NCBI RefSeq assembly: GCF_022878925.1
Contig: NZ_CP084627.1
Coordinates: 744,001 to 808,000 of the forward strand
Direction of reading: 5' to 3'
Length of the DNA: 64,000 bases
Origin: Caballeronia sp. TF1N1
GTDB taxonomy: Bacteria > Pseudomonadota > Gammaproteobacteria > Burkholderiales > Burkholderiaceae
The stretch's first letter is position 1; each line of letters begins with the position of its first letter. The notes beneath the pieces were generated by a model, which was not told where the DNA came from, did no database searches, and saw nothing but the letters and a program-made list of their open reading frames with translations. The translations under genes and the position numbers were made by a program. Shown here one piece after another: positions 28,658 to 37,882 of this stretch.

Positions 28658-29953
28658 ATGGGGACGGGCACAGTGAAGATCGCACTAATCAGTGAACACG
28701 CTTCTCCACTTGCAGTGGCGGGCGGCGTCGATAGCGGCGGACAAAACATCTATGTCGCGCACGTAGCGCGGCAACTTGCACGCAGCGGTCATGAAGTCGA
28801 TGTGTTCACGCGTCGCGATCGTTCTTTACTTCCGCTTGTCTCGCGCTTCGAAGGAATTCGCGTAATCAATGTTCCGGCAGGGCCGCCCGTGCAATTGCCC
28901 AAGGAGCAATTACTTCCGTTCATGGACGAATTCGCGCGCTTCGTGATCGGGTTCTTCGAGAAAGAGGAAACGCCCTATCACGTGGTCCATGCAAACTTCT
29001 TCATGTCGGGACTCGTCGGCATGCGAATCAAGGCTGCGCTCGGCACGCCGCTCGTCACCACGTTCCACGCGCTCGGTCGCGTGCGGCGCATTCATCAAGG
29101 CGCAGGCGATGGCTTTCCCGACGAGCGCTTCGACATAGAAGATGCGCTCGTTCGCGAGTCGGATTCCGTTATCGCCGAATGTCCGCAAGATGCTGCCGAT
29201 CTCATCGCGCTATATCAGGCGGAGCGTCAGCGGATCGACCTCGTGCCATGCGGCTTCGACAGCGCGGAGTTTCATCCGATCAACAAGCATGAAGCGCGCG
29301 AGCGGCTCGGCTGGCCGCAGGACAAGTTCATTGCATTGCAACTCGGGCGCATGGTGCCGCGCAAGGGGATCGATAATGTCGTGCGCGGGATTGGCGTGTG
29401 CAATCGCGAGTTGAACGAAGACGCGCATCTCTACGTGATCGGCGGCAACTCGGATGAGGCCAACGAAATCGCGACACCGGAAATCGGCAGACTGCGCGGA
29501 ATAGCCCGCGAATGCGGCGTGGAAGACCACGTCAATTTTCTCGGACGTCATGGACGCCAGCGTTTGAAGGAGTTTTATAACGCGGCGGATGTCTTCGTCA
29601 CGACGCCCTGGTACGAGCCCTTCGGCATTACCCCGCTCGAGGCCATGGCCTGTGGCACGCCTGTAATTGGCGCGGATGTGGGCGGCATTCGCTACTCGGT
29701 CGCTCATCAAGAGACTGGCCTGCTCGTTCCGCCGAAAGACCCGCATGCACTGGCGGCCGCGCTTGCCATGCTCAAGCGCGATCCCGCGCTCGCCGAAAGC
29801 ATGGGCGCGGCAGGGTTGGAACGGGCGCGCTCGATGTTCACATGGACCGGCGTCGCGCAAGCGCTAGAACGCGTCTACGCGCGCGTGGCGGAAGTGGAAT
29901 TTTCGAACACCGTGCTCGATGAGCGCAGTGCTTACGGTGGCGCTTCCGCATGA
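28658..29953 (+). CDS. Family 4 glycosyltransferase, sucrose-phosphate-synthase/MshA-like
   Basis: About 431 residues with a GT-B fold. The N-terminal GGVDSGGQNIYVAHVARQLA is the donor/acceptor loop shared by sucrose-phosphate synthase and MshA-like enzymes. The C-terminal domain has LQLGRMVPRKGID and the retaining GT4 motif PWYEPFGITPLEAMACGTPV. Together with a PIG-L deacetylase in the same operon this echoes the MshA/MshB and BshA/BshB pairs of thiol-cofactor pathways, but the rest of the cluster points to a larger glycan. Several starts are possible (28655, 28658, 28673) and none has a clear ribosome binding site. It overlaps the next gene as ATGA. Confidence 0.83.
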   Translation: MGTGTVKIALISEHASPLAVAGGVDSGGQNIYVAHVARQLARSGHEVDVFTRRDRSLLPLVSRFEGIRVINVPAGPPVQLPKEQLLPFMDEFARFVIGFFEKEETPYHVVHANFFMSGLVGMRIKAALGTPLVTTFHALGRVRRIHQGAGDGFPDERFDIEDALVRESDSVIAECPQDAADLIALYQAERQRIDLVPCGFDSAEFHPINKHEARERLGWPQDKFIALQLGRMVPRKGIDNVVRGIGVCNRELNEDAHLYVIGGNSDEANEIATPEIGRLRGIARECGVEDHVNFLGRHGRQRLKEFYNAADVFVTTPWYEPFGITPLEAMACGTPVIGADVGGIRYSVAHQETGLLVPPKDPHALAAALAMLKRDPALAESMGAAGLERARSMFTWTGVAQALERVYARVAEVEFSNTVLDERSAYGGASA

Positions 29954-30540
29954 AGCCGACACTCCTTCGCCCTGCCGTGTTTCTGGATAAGGACGGCACC
30001 TTGCTCGACGACGTGCCTTACAACGTCGACCCGCTGAAGATGCGTCTTGCACCTGGCGCCGTTAATGCGCTCGCGCTCTTCGCACGCATGGACGTACCGG
30101 TCGTCGTTATCAGCAATCAAAGCGGCGTGGCGCTTGGCAAGTTCGATGAAGCGGCGCTCGCCGATGTCGAACGCACGCTGCATGAACTTGCGGCGCGCGC
30201 AGGCGCACGACTCGCTGGCGTGTACTTCTGCCCGCATCATCCACAAGGAACGGTGGCGAAATACCGGAAAATATGCGAATGCCGCAAGCCAGCGTCCGGC
30301 ATGATCGAACGCGCGGCGCGTGACCTCGGTCTTGATCTTGCACGTAGCTGGTTCGTCGGAGACATACTCGACGATGTCGAAGCGGGTCATCGTGCAGGTT
30401 GCCGCGCCGTGCTTATCGACAATGGCAACGAGACGTTATGGCAGCGTGGCCCACTGCGCGAGCCCGACGCCATTGCGAAAGACATGCACGAAGCAGCGCG
30501 CGTGATTGAGTCGGCATGGCATGGGGAGCTTGCAGCGTGA
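29950..30540 (+). CDS. HAD-family phosphatase, GmhB-like (heptose 1,7-bisphosphate phosphatase)
   Basis: 196 residues. The HAD nucleophile motif reads AVFLDKDGTLLDD, followed by VVISNQSGV (Thr/Ser motif) and WFVGDILDDVEAG (motif III acid pair). The zinc-binding insert of GmhB is visible as FCPHHPQG with KICECRKP, so the metal-binding Cys/His set looks complete. GmhB makes heptose 1-phosphate for ADP- or GDP-heptose. It lies just before a GT9 heptosyltransferase-like gene, which supports a heptose pathway. It is coupled at both ends by ATGA and GTGA overlaps. Confidence 0.85.
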   Translation: MKPTLLRPAVFLDKDGTLLDDVPYNVDPLKMRLAPGAVNALALFARMDVPVVVISNQSGVALGKFDEAALADVERTLHELAARAGARLAGVYFCPHHPQGTVAKYRKICECRKPASGMIERAARDLGLDLARSWFVGDILDDVEAGHRAGCRAVLIDNGNETLWQRGPLREPDAIAKDMHEAARVIESAWHGELAA

Positions 30541-31700
30541 AGCGCGAGCGAATCCCTGTTGTCGCGATCGCGCCTCATGCGCGCGCACCGGAGTCGCGTC
30601 CGCAAGGCGTCTGGGGCGAAAACGTCAAGCGCATCCTCTGCGTACGTACCGACAATCTTGGCGACGTGCTGATGACGACGCCTGCTCTGCACGCTCTCAA
30701 ACATGCGTATCCCGGACGGCATCTGAGCTTGCTTGCATCGCGTTCGGGTGCGATGGCCGCGCGCTTCATCGAAGATATCGATGACGTGATCGAGTATGAC
30801 GCGCCGTGGGTCAAGCATGACACGCCCATCGACGCGAGTCGCGATCTTGCAATGCTCGAACGCATTCAAATGCTCGGCTTCGATGCCGCCGTGATCTTCA
30901 CGGTCTATAGCCAGAATCCTTTGCCTGCCGCAATGTTTTGTCATCTTGCGGGTATCCCGCGAAGGTTGGCGCATTGCCGCGAGAATCCCTACGGTTTGCT
31001 CACCGACTGGGTCGCCGAAACCGAACCGCAGAACGGCACACGTCACGAGGTCGAGCGTCAGCTTGCGTTGGTCGCTCAAGTAGGCGCACGCGCCGATGAC
31101 AGGCGCATGCGCTTCACGGTTCGAGACGGCGATGAGGCATCGCTTGCGCAGAAGCTCGTTGCACGCGGTATCGATCTTCATGAGCCATTTTTCATGATGC
31201 ATCCAGGTGCGACGGCGGCATCGCGTCGTTATCCGCCCGAGCGCTTCGCGGAGGTCGCGCAAGCGCTCAACGCGCGCACGGGCTGGCCAGTCGTCGTCAC
31301 GGGTTCGGCAAGCGAAGCGGAATTGTGTCGCGAGGTAAGCGGCGGTCACGGCGGCATCAGCGACCTGTCGGGCGCACTCGATCTCGGCGAACTGGCCGCT
31401 CTCGTGAAGCACGCACGCGTCCTTGTTTCAAACAATAGCGGTCCCGTTCATATTGCCTCTGCGCTCGGCACGCCTGTAGTCGATCTCTATGCACTCACCA
31501 ATCCGCAACATACGCCATGGCAGACGCCGCATAGCGTGCTCAATCACGATGTGCCGTGCCGATGGTGCTATCGCAGCATCTGTCCCGAAGGACATCATTT
31601 GTGCCTCCTCGGCGTGAGCGTAGATGAAGTAATCGACGCTGTCATGTCGCTTTGCGATGCCCGCGCAGACGCTGCCGCCCCTCTCTCGATCCATCCATAA
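30537..31700 (+). CDS. Family 9 glycosyltransferase (heptosyltransferase-like)
   Basis: 387 residues from a GTG start that overlaps the preceding stop (GTGA) and has GGGGAG upstream. GT9 features are KRILCVRTDNLGDVLMTTPA in the N-terminal Rossmann half and FFMMHPGATAASRRYPPERF with VLVSNNSGPVHIASALGTPV in the C-terminal half, the ADP-heptose binding site. A Cys-rich segment near the end (VPCRWCYRSICPEGHHLCLL) is common in GT9 proteins of such clusters. The donor is probably ADP-heptose, by inference from the neighbouring GmhB-like gene. Confidence 0.86.
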   Translation: MKRERIPVVAIAPHARAPESRPQGVWGENVKRILCVRTDNLGDVLMTTPALHALKHAYPGRHLSLLASRSGAMAARFIEDIDDVIEYDAPWVKHDTPIDASRDLAMLERIQMLGFDAAVIFTVYSQNPLPAAMFCHLAGIPRRLAHCRENPYGLLTDWVAETEPQNGTRHEVERQLALVAQVGARADDRRMRFTVRDGDEASLAQKLVARGIDLHEPFFMMHPGATAASRRYPPERFAEVAQALNARTGWPVVVTGSASEAELCREVSGGHGGISDLSGALDLGELAALVKHARVLVSNNSGPVHIASALGTPVVDLYALTNPQHTPWQTPHSVLNHDVPCRWCYRSICPEGHHLCLLGVSVDEVIDAVMSLCDARADAAAPLSIHP

Positions 31701-31712
31701 GGTTCGCTTTCC

Positions 31713-33458
31713 ATGTACACCCTCGGAATCAATGCGGTCTATCACGACAGCGCGGCTGCGCTGATCAAGGACGGTGTCGTCGTTGCGGCAGCGGAAGACG
31801 AACGCTTCACGCACGTCAAGCATGCGAAGCGTCCGGTGCCGTTTTCGACATGGCAATTGCCCTTCGACGCCATCGACTATTGCCTCAAAGAGGCTGGTAT
31901 CGAACTGGCGGATGTCGATCATGTCGCCTATTCATACGACCCGCATCTGCTTTCCGCCATGCCACGGCAGCCTAAAGCAAGCATTGCGTTGCCGTTCATG
32001 CCGTCCGAGCATTCGAGCGGCAACCCATCCGAATCGCCTTGGGACCCGCTTTTCTTAAGCTATATCGTCAATGCGCGCGGTCAATTGGTGGATGGCGCGC
32101 CGCATCATCTGAAGAAGCGCTTCGCAAGCGGCGGCCGCGCGCCGCGTTTCGACTGGCATTACGTCGATCATCATCTGTCGCATGAAGCAAGCGCGTTTCT
32201 CGCTGCGCCCTTCGAAGATACCGCCGTGCTTACCATGGACGGACGCGGTGAAGGCGTAACAACGAGTCTCGGGCAATTCGTCAACGGACAGTACGAGCGC
32301 GTCAAACAGGTGGAACTGCCGCATTCGCTCGGGCTGCTGTATGAAACCGTCACCGACTATCTGGGCTTTCTGCATTCTTCGGACGAGTACAAGGTCATGG
32401 CGCTGGCTTCGTTCGGCAAGCCGGCTTACGTGGACCAGTTTCGCGAGATCGTGAAATATCGGCATGACGGCACTTATACCGTCGATGCCCCGCGCCTGGA
32501 AGAACGCTTCGGTCGGCGTCGTGAGCGCGGCGGCCCGCTCGATCAGCATCATTACGATATCGCGCATTCGTTGCAAGTCGTGCTCGAAGACACGGCGCTC
32601 GAATTGGCAAAGTGGTTGCACGAGCGAACTGGTTTATCGAAGCTCGCGATGGCAGGCGGCGTGGCACTCAATTGCGTGATGAACGCGCGTCTGCGCGACC
32701 GTGGCCCGTTCGAAGAGATCTGGGTGCAACCTGCGGCTGGCGATGCCGGTACCGCGCTGGGCGCGGCGCTTTGGACGGACTATCGCGAACGAGAGAAGCA
32801 AGGCGATCGCAGCCGCAAATGGCGCATGGATCACGCATATCTCGGCCCGCGTTATGACGACAACGAAGTCGAACAGTTTCTCAAGTGGGCCAAGGCGCCG
32901 TATCGGAAGCTCGATAACGTCGCAGGCGAAACAGCCGATCTGCTCGCGCGAAATCGCGTGATCGGTTGGTATCAGGGCCGCACGGAATTCGGACCGCGCG
33001 CACTCGGCGCACGTTCGATACTTGCATCGCCGATCGATCCGTCCATGCAAGCGAAGCTCAACGAGATCAAGGATCGTGAAGACTTCCGTCCTGTTGCGCC
33101 GGTGGTCATGGAAGAACATGCGGTCGACTGGTTCGTCGATGCATGCGTGGCGCCTTTCATGCTCTTCGTTTTCGACGTGCGCGAAGAGATGAAGCCGAAA
33201 ATTCCGGCCGTGACGCATATCGATGGCACGGCGCGCGTACAGACCGTGAACCGCTCGCAACATCCGCTCTATTACGATCTGCTCGCCGCATTCAAGGCAC
33301 GCACGGGCGTACCGGTGCTCGTCAACACGTCGTTCAACACGCGTGGCGAACCGATGGTCAACTCGCCGCGCGATGCGCTCGAATCTTTCTGGACGTCGCC
33401 GCTGGATGCGCTCGTCATCGGTTCTTTCTTGATCGAAAAACCCGGAGCACATGCATGA
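31713..33458 (+). CDS. Carbamoyltransferase (NodU/CmcH/TobZ family)
   Basis: 581 residues. The N-terminal Kae1-like domain starts MYTLGINAVYHDSAAALIKD and carries VDHHLSHEASAF, the metal-binding His pair. The C-terminal YrdC-like domain shows GRTEFGPRALGARSILASP and LVNTSFNTRGEPMVNSP. These enzymes form carbamoyl-adenylate from carbamoyl phosphate and ATP, then carbamoylate a sugar hydroxyl, as in Nod factors and aminoglycosides. It should decorate the glycan made by the neighbours. Its stop overlaps the next start as ATGA. Confidence 0.9.
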   Translation: MYTLGINAVYHDSAAALIKDGVVVAAAEDERFTHVKHAKRPVPFSTWQLPFDAIDYCLKEAGIELADVDHVAYSYDPHLLSAMPRQPKASIALPFMPSEHSSGNPSESPWDPLFLSYIVNARGQLVDGAPHHLKKRFASGGRAPRFDWHYVDHHLSHEASAFLAAPFEDTAVLTMDGRGEGVTTSLGQFVNGQYERVKQVELPHSLGLLYETVTDYLGFLHSSDEYKVMALASFGKPAYVDQFREIVKYRHDGTYTVDAPRLEERFGRRRERGGPLDQHHYDIAHSLQVVLEDTALELAKWLHERTGLSKLAMAGGVALNCVMNARLRDRGPFEEIWVQPAAGDAGTALGAALWTDYREREKQGDRSRKWRMDHAYLGPRYDDNEVEQFLKWAKAPYRKLDNVAGETADLLARNRVIGWYQGRTEFGPRALGARSILASPIDPSMQAKLNEIKDREDFRPVAPVVMEEHAVDWFVDACVAPFMLFVFDVREEMKPKIPAVTHIDGTARVQTVNRSQHPLYYDLLAAFKARTGVPVLVNTSFNTRGEPMVNSPRDALESFWTSPLDALVIGSFLIEKPGAHA

Positions 33459-34522
33459 GCACGGTTTCCGGCGGCTTTACCTTCGATGGCGCCGACGCTT
33501 TCGAAAGGAGCGAGAGCGCGGTAACACCATCATCGTTTGCGTACGACGTGAGCGTGGTCGTGCCGACTTATCGTCGTCCCGACATGCTCGAACGATGCTT
33601 GCGCGCGGTGATGGCGCAGGACATGCGCGCATCGCGTTACGAGATCATCGTCTGCGACGACGGTCCCGATGATGCCACGCGCGCCAAGGTCATGGCGCTT
33701 GCGCGCGAATGCGAGACAACCGAGCCGCGCGGTCCGCATATTCGCTATGTCCCCGTCACCGCGACGCAAGGGCCTGCGGGTGCGCGCAACGCGGGATGGC
33801 GTGCGGCGCAGTCACGTTTCATCGCATTCACCGATGACGACACCATCCCCGATGCGCAGTGGCTAAGTGCGGGCGTCGCCGCGCTCGATGCCGGCGCGGA
33901 TGCGGTGTCGGGACGCATCGTCGTGCCGCTTCCCGCGCGGCCGACCGACTACGAGCAGGACGCGGCAGGTCTTTCGAGCGCAGAGTTCGCAACGGCCAAT
34001 ACCTTCGTCAAGCGCTCCGCGATGGACCGTATAGGCGGATTCGATGCGCGTTTTACATCTGCGTGGCGCGAAGATTCGGATCTGCAATTCCAGCTCCTGC
34101 GCAGCGGCGCGCATATCGTCCGTTCGCACGATGCGATGGTGTTGCACCCCGTGCGCCCCGCACGTTGGGGCGTGAGCTTGTCGCAACAGAAGAAGAGTCA
34201 GTTCGATGCGTTGCTTTACAAGAAGCACCCTGCGTTGTTCAGATCGCGCATACGCAGCACGCCGCCCGTGTTGTATTACATGATCCTCGCGGTGGTCGTG
34301 GCGGCCATCGTCGCTTACGCACTGCGTTTCGACTCGCTCGCCATTGCCTGCGTAATTGCATGGCTCGTGATGAGCGGTTGGTTCTGTGTAAAGCGCTTGA
34401 TGAAGACAGCGCTTACGCCATCGCACGTGCTCGAAATGGCGTGGACGTCGCTGTGGATTCCGTTTCTCTCGATCTACTGGCGGCTATACGGCGCCTTCAA
34501 ATTTCGCGTGGTGTTCGTATGA
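33455..34522 (+). CDS. Family 2 glycosyltransferase with C-terminal membrane helices
   Basis: 355 residues. GT-A motifs are VSVVVPTYRRPDMLERCLRA, IIVCDDGPDD, AFTDDDTIPDAQW (DxD-like) and SAWREDSDLQFQLLRSG. After about residue 265 come two hydrophobic helices (YYMILAVVVAAIVAY, AIACVIAWLVMSGW), so the protein should be anchored on the cytoplasmic face. The start is fixed by the ATGA overlap with the carbamoyltransferase gene, and the stop overlaps the next start in the same way. Confidence 0.84.
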   Translation: MSTVSGGFTFDGADAFERSESAVTPSSFAYDVSVVVPTYRRPDMLERCLRAVMAQDMRASRYEIIVCDDGPDDATRAKVMALARECETTEPRGPHIRYVPVTATQGPAGARNAGWRAAQSRFIAFTDDDTIPDAQWLSAGVAALDAGADAVSGRIVVPLPARPTDYEQDAAGLSSAEFATANTFVKRSAMDRIGGFDARFTSAWREDSDLQFQLLRSGAHIVRSHDAMVLHPVRPARWGVSLSQQKKSQFDALLYKKHPALFRSRIRSTPPVLYYMILAVVVAAIVAYALRFDSLAIACVIAWLVMSGWFCVKRLMKTALTPSHVLEMAWTSLWIPFLSIYWRLYGAFKFRVVFV

Positions 34523-35583
34523 TCGAACGCATCGCTATTTTCAGGGCTTTGCAGCTTGGCGACATGCTCTGCTGCGTCCCCGCGTTGCGCGCGTTACGGG
34601 CTGCCCATCCGCGTGCGCATATCGTGCTGATAGGGCTACCGTGGGCAAGCAGTTTCGTGACGCGCTATCGTCCGCTGATCGATGAACTCGTTCCCTTTCC
34701 CGGCGCTGTCGGTTTTCCCGAGCAGGAAGAAACCGATGCGGGTTTGCCGTCATTCTGGAGCGCGATGCAGGAGCGCCGCTTCGATCTTGCGATTCAACTG
34801 CATGGCAGCGGCGGTGTGGCGAACGATATCGTCGAACAAATGGGCGCGCGTTTGAACGCCGGCTATCTGAAGCCTGATGAAGCGATGCGCGAGGGCGTCT
34901 TCATTCCCTGGCCCGATACGCTACCCGAGATAGCACGCTATAACGCCCTGATGGATGCGCTCGGTATCGATGCAAGCCATACCGATCTCGACATCCCGTT
35001 GAGCGACGAAGACATCCGAGAGTGCGCCGGGTTGCTCGATGCTTATGAACTCGATTCCACGCGACTCGTGCTCGTGCATGCGGGTTCGCAACTGCCTTCA
35101 CGCCGCTGGCCCGCCGAACGCTTTGCGCAAGTGGCTTTGTCGCTTGCCCATGCGGGTTGGCAGATTGCATTGACTGGCAGCGCGGGAGAAGCGCCGATCA
35201 CGTCGCATATAGCGCGGGCATTGGAAGGCTGCGATGCAATCGACCTGACCGGGAAGACATCGCTAGGCGGCCTCGCCGCGCTCGTAGCGAAGGCGCAACT
35301 CGTTGTCTGCAACGACACCGGCATATCGCATATCGCGGCGGCAATGCGCACGAAAAGCGTCGTCATCGCGTCAGGTAGCGACACGCGCCGCTGGGCGCCG
35401 CTCGACCATGAACGTCATCGCGTGCTGGCGGATTATCCCTCCTGTCGTCCCTGCTCGTTTCGCGACTGTCCGTATGGGCATCCATGCGCGCTGAATATCA
35501 GTGTTGCACAGGTACTGGATGTCGCACATGCGCAGCTGCCCGAACCTCGATTTCATACGGCCCCGATCCATGCTCACTGCTGA
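34519..35583 (+). CDS. Family 9 glycosyltransferase (second heptosyltransferase-like protein)
   Basis: 354 residues. IFRALQLGDMLCCVPALRAL starts the first Rossmann half. The second shows VLVHAGSQLPSRRWPAERFA and LVVCNDTGISHIAAAMRTKS, the nucleotide-heptose pocket. A Cys-rich tail (CRPCSFRDCPYGHPCALN) mirrors that of the first GT9. Two GT9 enzymes imply two heptose (or similar) additions. The start overlaps the previous stop as ATGA and the end overlaps the next gene by 14 bases. Confidence 0.86.
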   Translation: MIERIAIFRALQLGDMLCCVPALRALRAAHPRAHIVLIGLPWASSFVTRYRPLIDELVPFPGAVGFPEQEETDAGLPSFWSAMQERRFDLAIQLHGSGGVANDIVEQMGARLNAGYLKPDEAMREGVFIPWPDTLPEIARYNALMDALGIDASHTDLDIPLSDEDIRECAGLLDAYELDSTRLVLVHAGSQLPSRRWPAERFAQVALSLAHAGWQIALTGSAGEAPITSHIARALEGCDAIDLTGKTSLGGLAALVAKAQLVVCNDTGISHIAAAMRTKSVVIASGSDTRRWAPLDHERHRVLADYPSCRPCSFRDCPYGHPCALNISVAQVLDVAHAQLPEPRFHTAPIHAHC

Positions 35584-36529
35584 CAACCGACGCCTGCGTG
35601 TTCTGACATGGCACGTGCACGGCAACTACATGTACTACTTGAGTCAAGCGAAGCACGACTTCTATCTCGTCACGAAGCCCGGCCATCCTCCGGGCTACGC
35701 GGGCAAGGTCGGCGTCTTGCCGTGGGGCGGCAATGTCCACGAAGTGCCTTATGACGAAGTGGCTTCGCAAGATTTCGATGTCGTGCTCTTTCAGCATCGC
35801 ACGCATTGGGACGACGACCGCTTGAACCTTTTGAGCAATGCACAACGCCGCTTGCCGCGCGTCTATATCGAGCATGATCCGCCGCAGGAAAATGCCTTCG
35901 AACAACGGCATTGGGTGCAAGACCGCGACACGCTGCTCGTGCATGTGACCCACTTCAACCGCCTCATGTGGGACAGCGGCGAGACGCCGACGCAGGTGAT
36001 CGAACATGGTGTCGTGGTGCCCGACAGCGTGCGCTATAGCGGCGAGAAAGAACGCGGCATTGTCATCATCAATCATCTGAAGCAGCGTGGACGCAGGCTC
36101 GGTCACGATGTATTCACCGAAGCCGCGCGGCGTGTGCCGCTCGACCTAGTCGGCATGGATGCTCACGCAGCGGGAGGACTCGGCGAGATCGGCAATCTCG
36201 ATCTCGCGTCTTTCAGCGCGCAATACCGTTTCTTTTTCAATCCGATTCGCTGGACGAGCCTCGGTCTCGCAATCGTCGAGGCGATGACGATAGGCATGCC
36301 TATTGTCGGCCTCGCGACGACCGAGCTTGCAACCGTCATTCGCAACGGCGAAAGCGGCTTCATCCATACCGATACGGACCGGTTGATCGATGCCATGCAA
36401 CACCTTCTACGCGATCCCGCCGAGGCCCGCCGGCTCGGTGAAGGTGCACGCAAGGTGGCGTTGGAACGCTTTCATATCGATCGCTTCGCAGCCGAGTGGG
36501 AAGCCACGCTGCGTCACGTCTGCAGCTAA
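35570..36529 (+). CDS. GT-B glycosyltransferase (family 1/4 type)
   Basis: 319 residues with a GT-B look. The N-terminal part LRVLTWHVHGNYMYYLSQAK is a signature of a glycosyltransferase group found in such clusters. The C-terminal donor domain has FFFNPIRWTSLGLAIVEAMT and GMPIVGLATTELATVI, with the conserved acidic residue of the E-x7-E type. The start at 35570 begins with MLTADNRRLRV. Earlier in-frame starts exist inside the preceding gene. Donor sugar unknown. Confidence 0.78.
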   Translation: MLTADNRRLRVLTWHVHGNYMYYLSQAKHDFYLVTKPGHPPGYAGKVGVLPWGGNVHEVPYDEVASQDFDVVLFQHRTHWDDDRLNLLSNAQRRLPRVYIEHDPPQENAFEQRHWVQDRDTLLVHVTHFNRLMWDSGETPTQVIEHGVVVPDSVRYSGEKERGIVIINHLKQRGRRLGHDVFTEAARRVPLDLVGMDAHAAGGLGEIGNLDLASFSAQYRFFFNPIRWTSLGLAIVEAMTIGMPIVGLATTELATVIRNGESGFIHTDTDRLIDAMQHLLRDPAEARRLGEGARKVALERFHIDRFAAEWEATLRHVCS

Positions 36530-36550
36530 ATATCATTTTAGAGAACATCC

Positions 36551-37531
36551 ATGAAGGAAGCCTTTCGCAAGCGCATTCTGGTCACGGGAGGTGCGGGGTT
36601 TCTCGGCTCGCATCTATGCGAACGCCTGCTCGCTCAAGGACACGATGTCTTGTGCGTCGACAATTTTTATACCGGCACGAAGGACAACATCGCGCATCTG
36701 CTGGACAGCGCGAATTTCGAACTGATGCGCCACGACGTGACGTTTCCGCTCTATGTGGAAGTGGACCAGATCTATAACCTCGCGTGCCCCGCTTCGCCCA
36801 TTCATTACCAGTACGATCCCGTTCAGACCACGAAGACGAGCGTGCATGGCGCGATCAACATGTTGGGTCTCGCCAAGCGTGTGAAGGCGCGCATCTTTCA
36901 GGCATCGACGAGTGAAGTGTACGGTGACGCACGCGTGCATCCGCAACAAGAAGCTTATTGGGGCAATGTAAATCCTATCGGTCCGCGTTCTTGCTATGAC
37001 GAAGGCAAGCGTTGCGCCGAAACACTCTTCATGGATTATCGGCGGCAGCATGGCCTCAACATCAAGATCGCGAGAATCTTCAATACGTATGGGCCGCGCA
37101 TGCATCCCACCGATGGCCGCGTGGTGTCCAACTTCATGATGCAGGCGCTCGCCAACGAGCCTATCACCGTTTATGGCGAAGGCACGCAGACGCGCTCCTT
37201 CTGTTATGTCGACGATATGGTCGACGCCTTCATCCGCCTCATGAACACGCCCGATGACGTCACGGGTCCAGTCAATCTAGGCAACCCGCACGAACTTTCG
37301 ATGCTGGACATTGCTAAACGCATCATCGCGTTGACGGGTTCGAGTTCCGAGATCGTGTTTCATCCATTGCCGATGGATGATCCGTGGCATCGTCAACCGG
37401 ATATCACGCAGGCGCGCACGCTGCTCGACTGGCAGCCCGTGACGGAACTTGATGAAGGCTTGCAGCGCACGGCGCGGTACTTCCGCCAGATCACCGAGGC
37501 GCAACGCACGATGGCGACGTTGGCCAGTTGA
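36551..37531 (+). CDS. UDP-glucuronate decarboxylase-like SDR (UDP-xylose synthase)
   Basis: 326-residue extended SDR. NAD-binding motif [18 protein letters not shown]; catalytic [14 protein letters not shown] and [11 protein letters not shown] (Tyr-x3-Lys), the latter typical of UDP-xylose synthase rather than of 4-epimerases; then [18 protein letters not shown]. The enzyme would turn UDP-glucuronate into UDP-xylose, providing a pentose donor for the operon's glycosyltransferases. It is the last gene and is followed by a hairpin terminator. Confidence 0.86.
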   Translation: MKEAFRKRILVTGGAGFLGSHLCERLLAQGHDVLCVDNFYTGTKDNIAHLLDSANFELMRHDVTFPLYVEVDQIYNLACPASPIHYQYDPVQTTKTSVHGAINMLGLAKRVKARIFQASTSEVYGDARVHPQQEAYWGNVNPIGPRSCYDEGKRCAETLFMDYRRQHGLNIKIARIFNTYGPRMHPTDGRVVSNFMMQALANEPITVYGEGTQTRSFCYVDDMVDAFIRLMNTPDDVTGPVNLGNPHELSMLDIAKRIIALTGSSSEIVFHPLPMDDPWHRQPDITQARTLLDWQPVTELDEGLQRTARYFRQITEAQRTMATLAS

Positions 37532-37544
37532 ATGCGAGTAAGGA

Positions 37545-37584
37545 CGAAGGCCGCTTTCAGAGAATCGAAGGCGGCCTTCGCTTT
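37545..37584 (+). terminator. Hairpin terminator of the glycan operon
   Basis: Perfect 10-base arms CGAAGGCCGC and GCGGCCTTCG, separated by 16 bases, begin 14 bases after the SDR stop. A short CTTT follows, so it is a GC-rich hairpin with a poor T-tract, a common form in high-GC beta-proteobacteria. Confidence 0.55.
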
Positions 37585-37634
37585 GAAGACAAGCGAAACG
37601 CAGGTCTTGCCTGCTTTACGGATGGGCTAATGCA

Positions 37635-37775
37635 TCATCCCTTCTGGTTGCCATGTGGAACCGGTGCACTGATTACGATGCTCACGTTCGTCGACGCAGA
37701 CGAACTACTCGACGCCTTCGCGCTGCCACCGGCCACCGACGCGTAAGCCAAGGCATCGCGCTTGATAGATTCCAT
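37635..37775 (-). CDS. 46-residue Ser/Ala-rich peptide, unknown
   Basis: Encodes MESIKRDALAYASVAGGSAK, then a run of Ser/Ala (ASSSSSASTN), then VSIVISAPVPHGNQKG. A GGGAG ribosome binding site lies 7 bases upstream of the ATG, and codon choice (TCG, GCG, AAG) is typical of this genome, which supports real expression. There is no signal peptide or membrane helix. The Gly-Gly after a charged leader-like segment could be a peptidase cleavage site, as in secreted peptides, but no maturation or export gene is next to it. It lies 108 bases downstream of the tip-adhesin gene on the same strand. Confidence 0.5.
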   Translation of the reverse strand: MESIKRDALAYASVAGGSAKASSSSSASTNVSIVISAPVPHGNQKG

Positions 37776-37882
37776 TTTGAAACTCCCTTCGGTTAAACAA
37801 GTAAATGAACGTGGCCCGCAAGTGAGCCGATCTGCCCCTTCCGCGAGGTTGGGGAGCGCACATCTTCACGTCGATCGCATTA

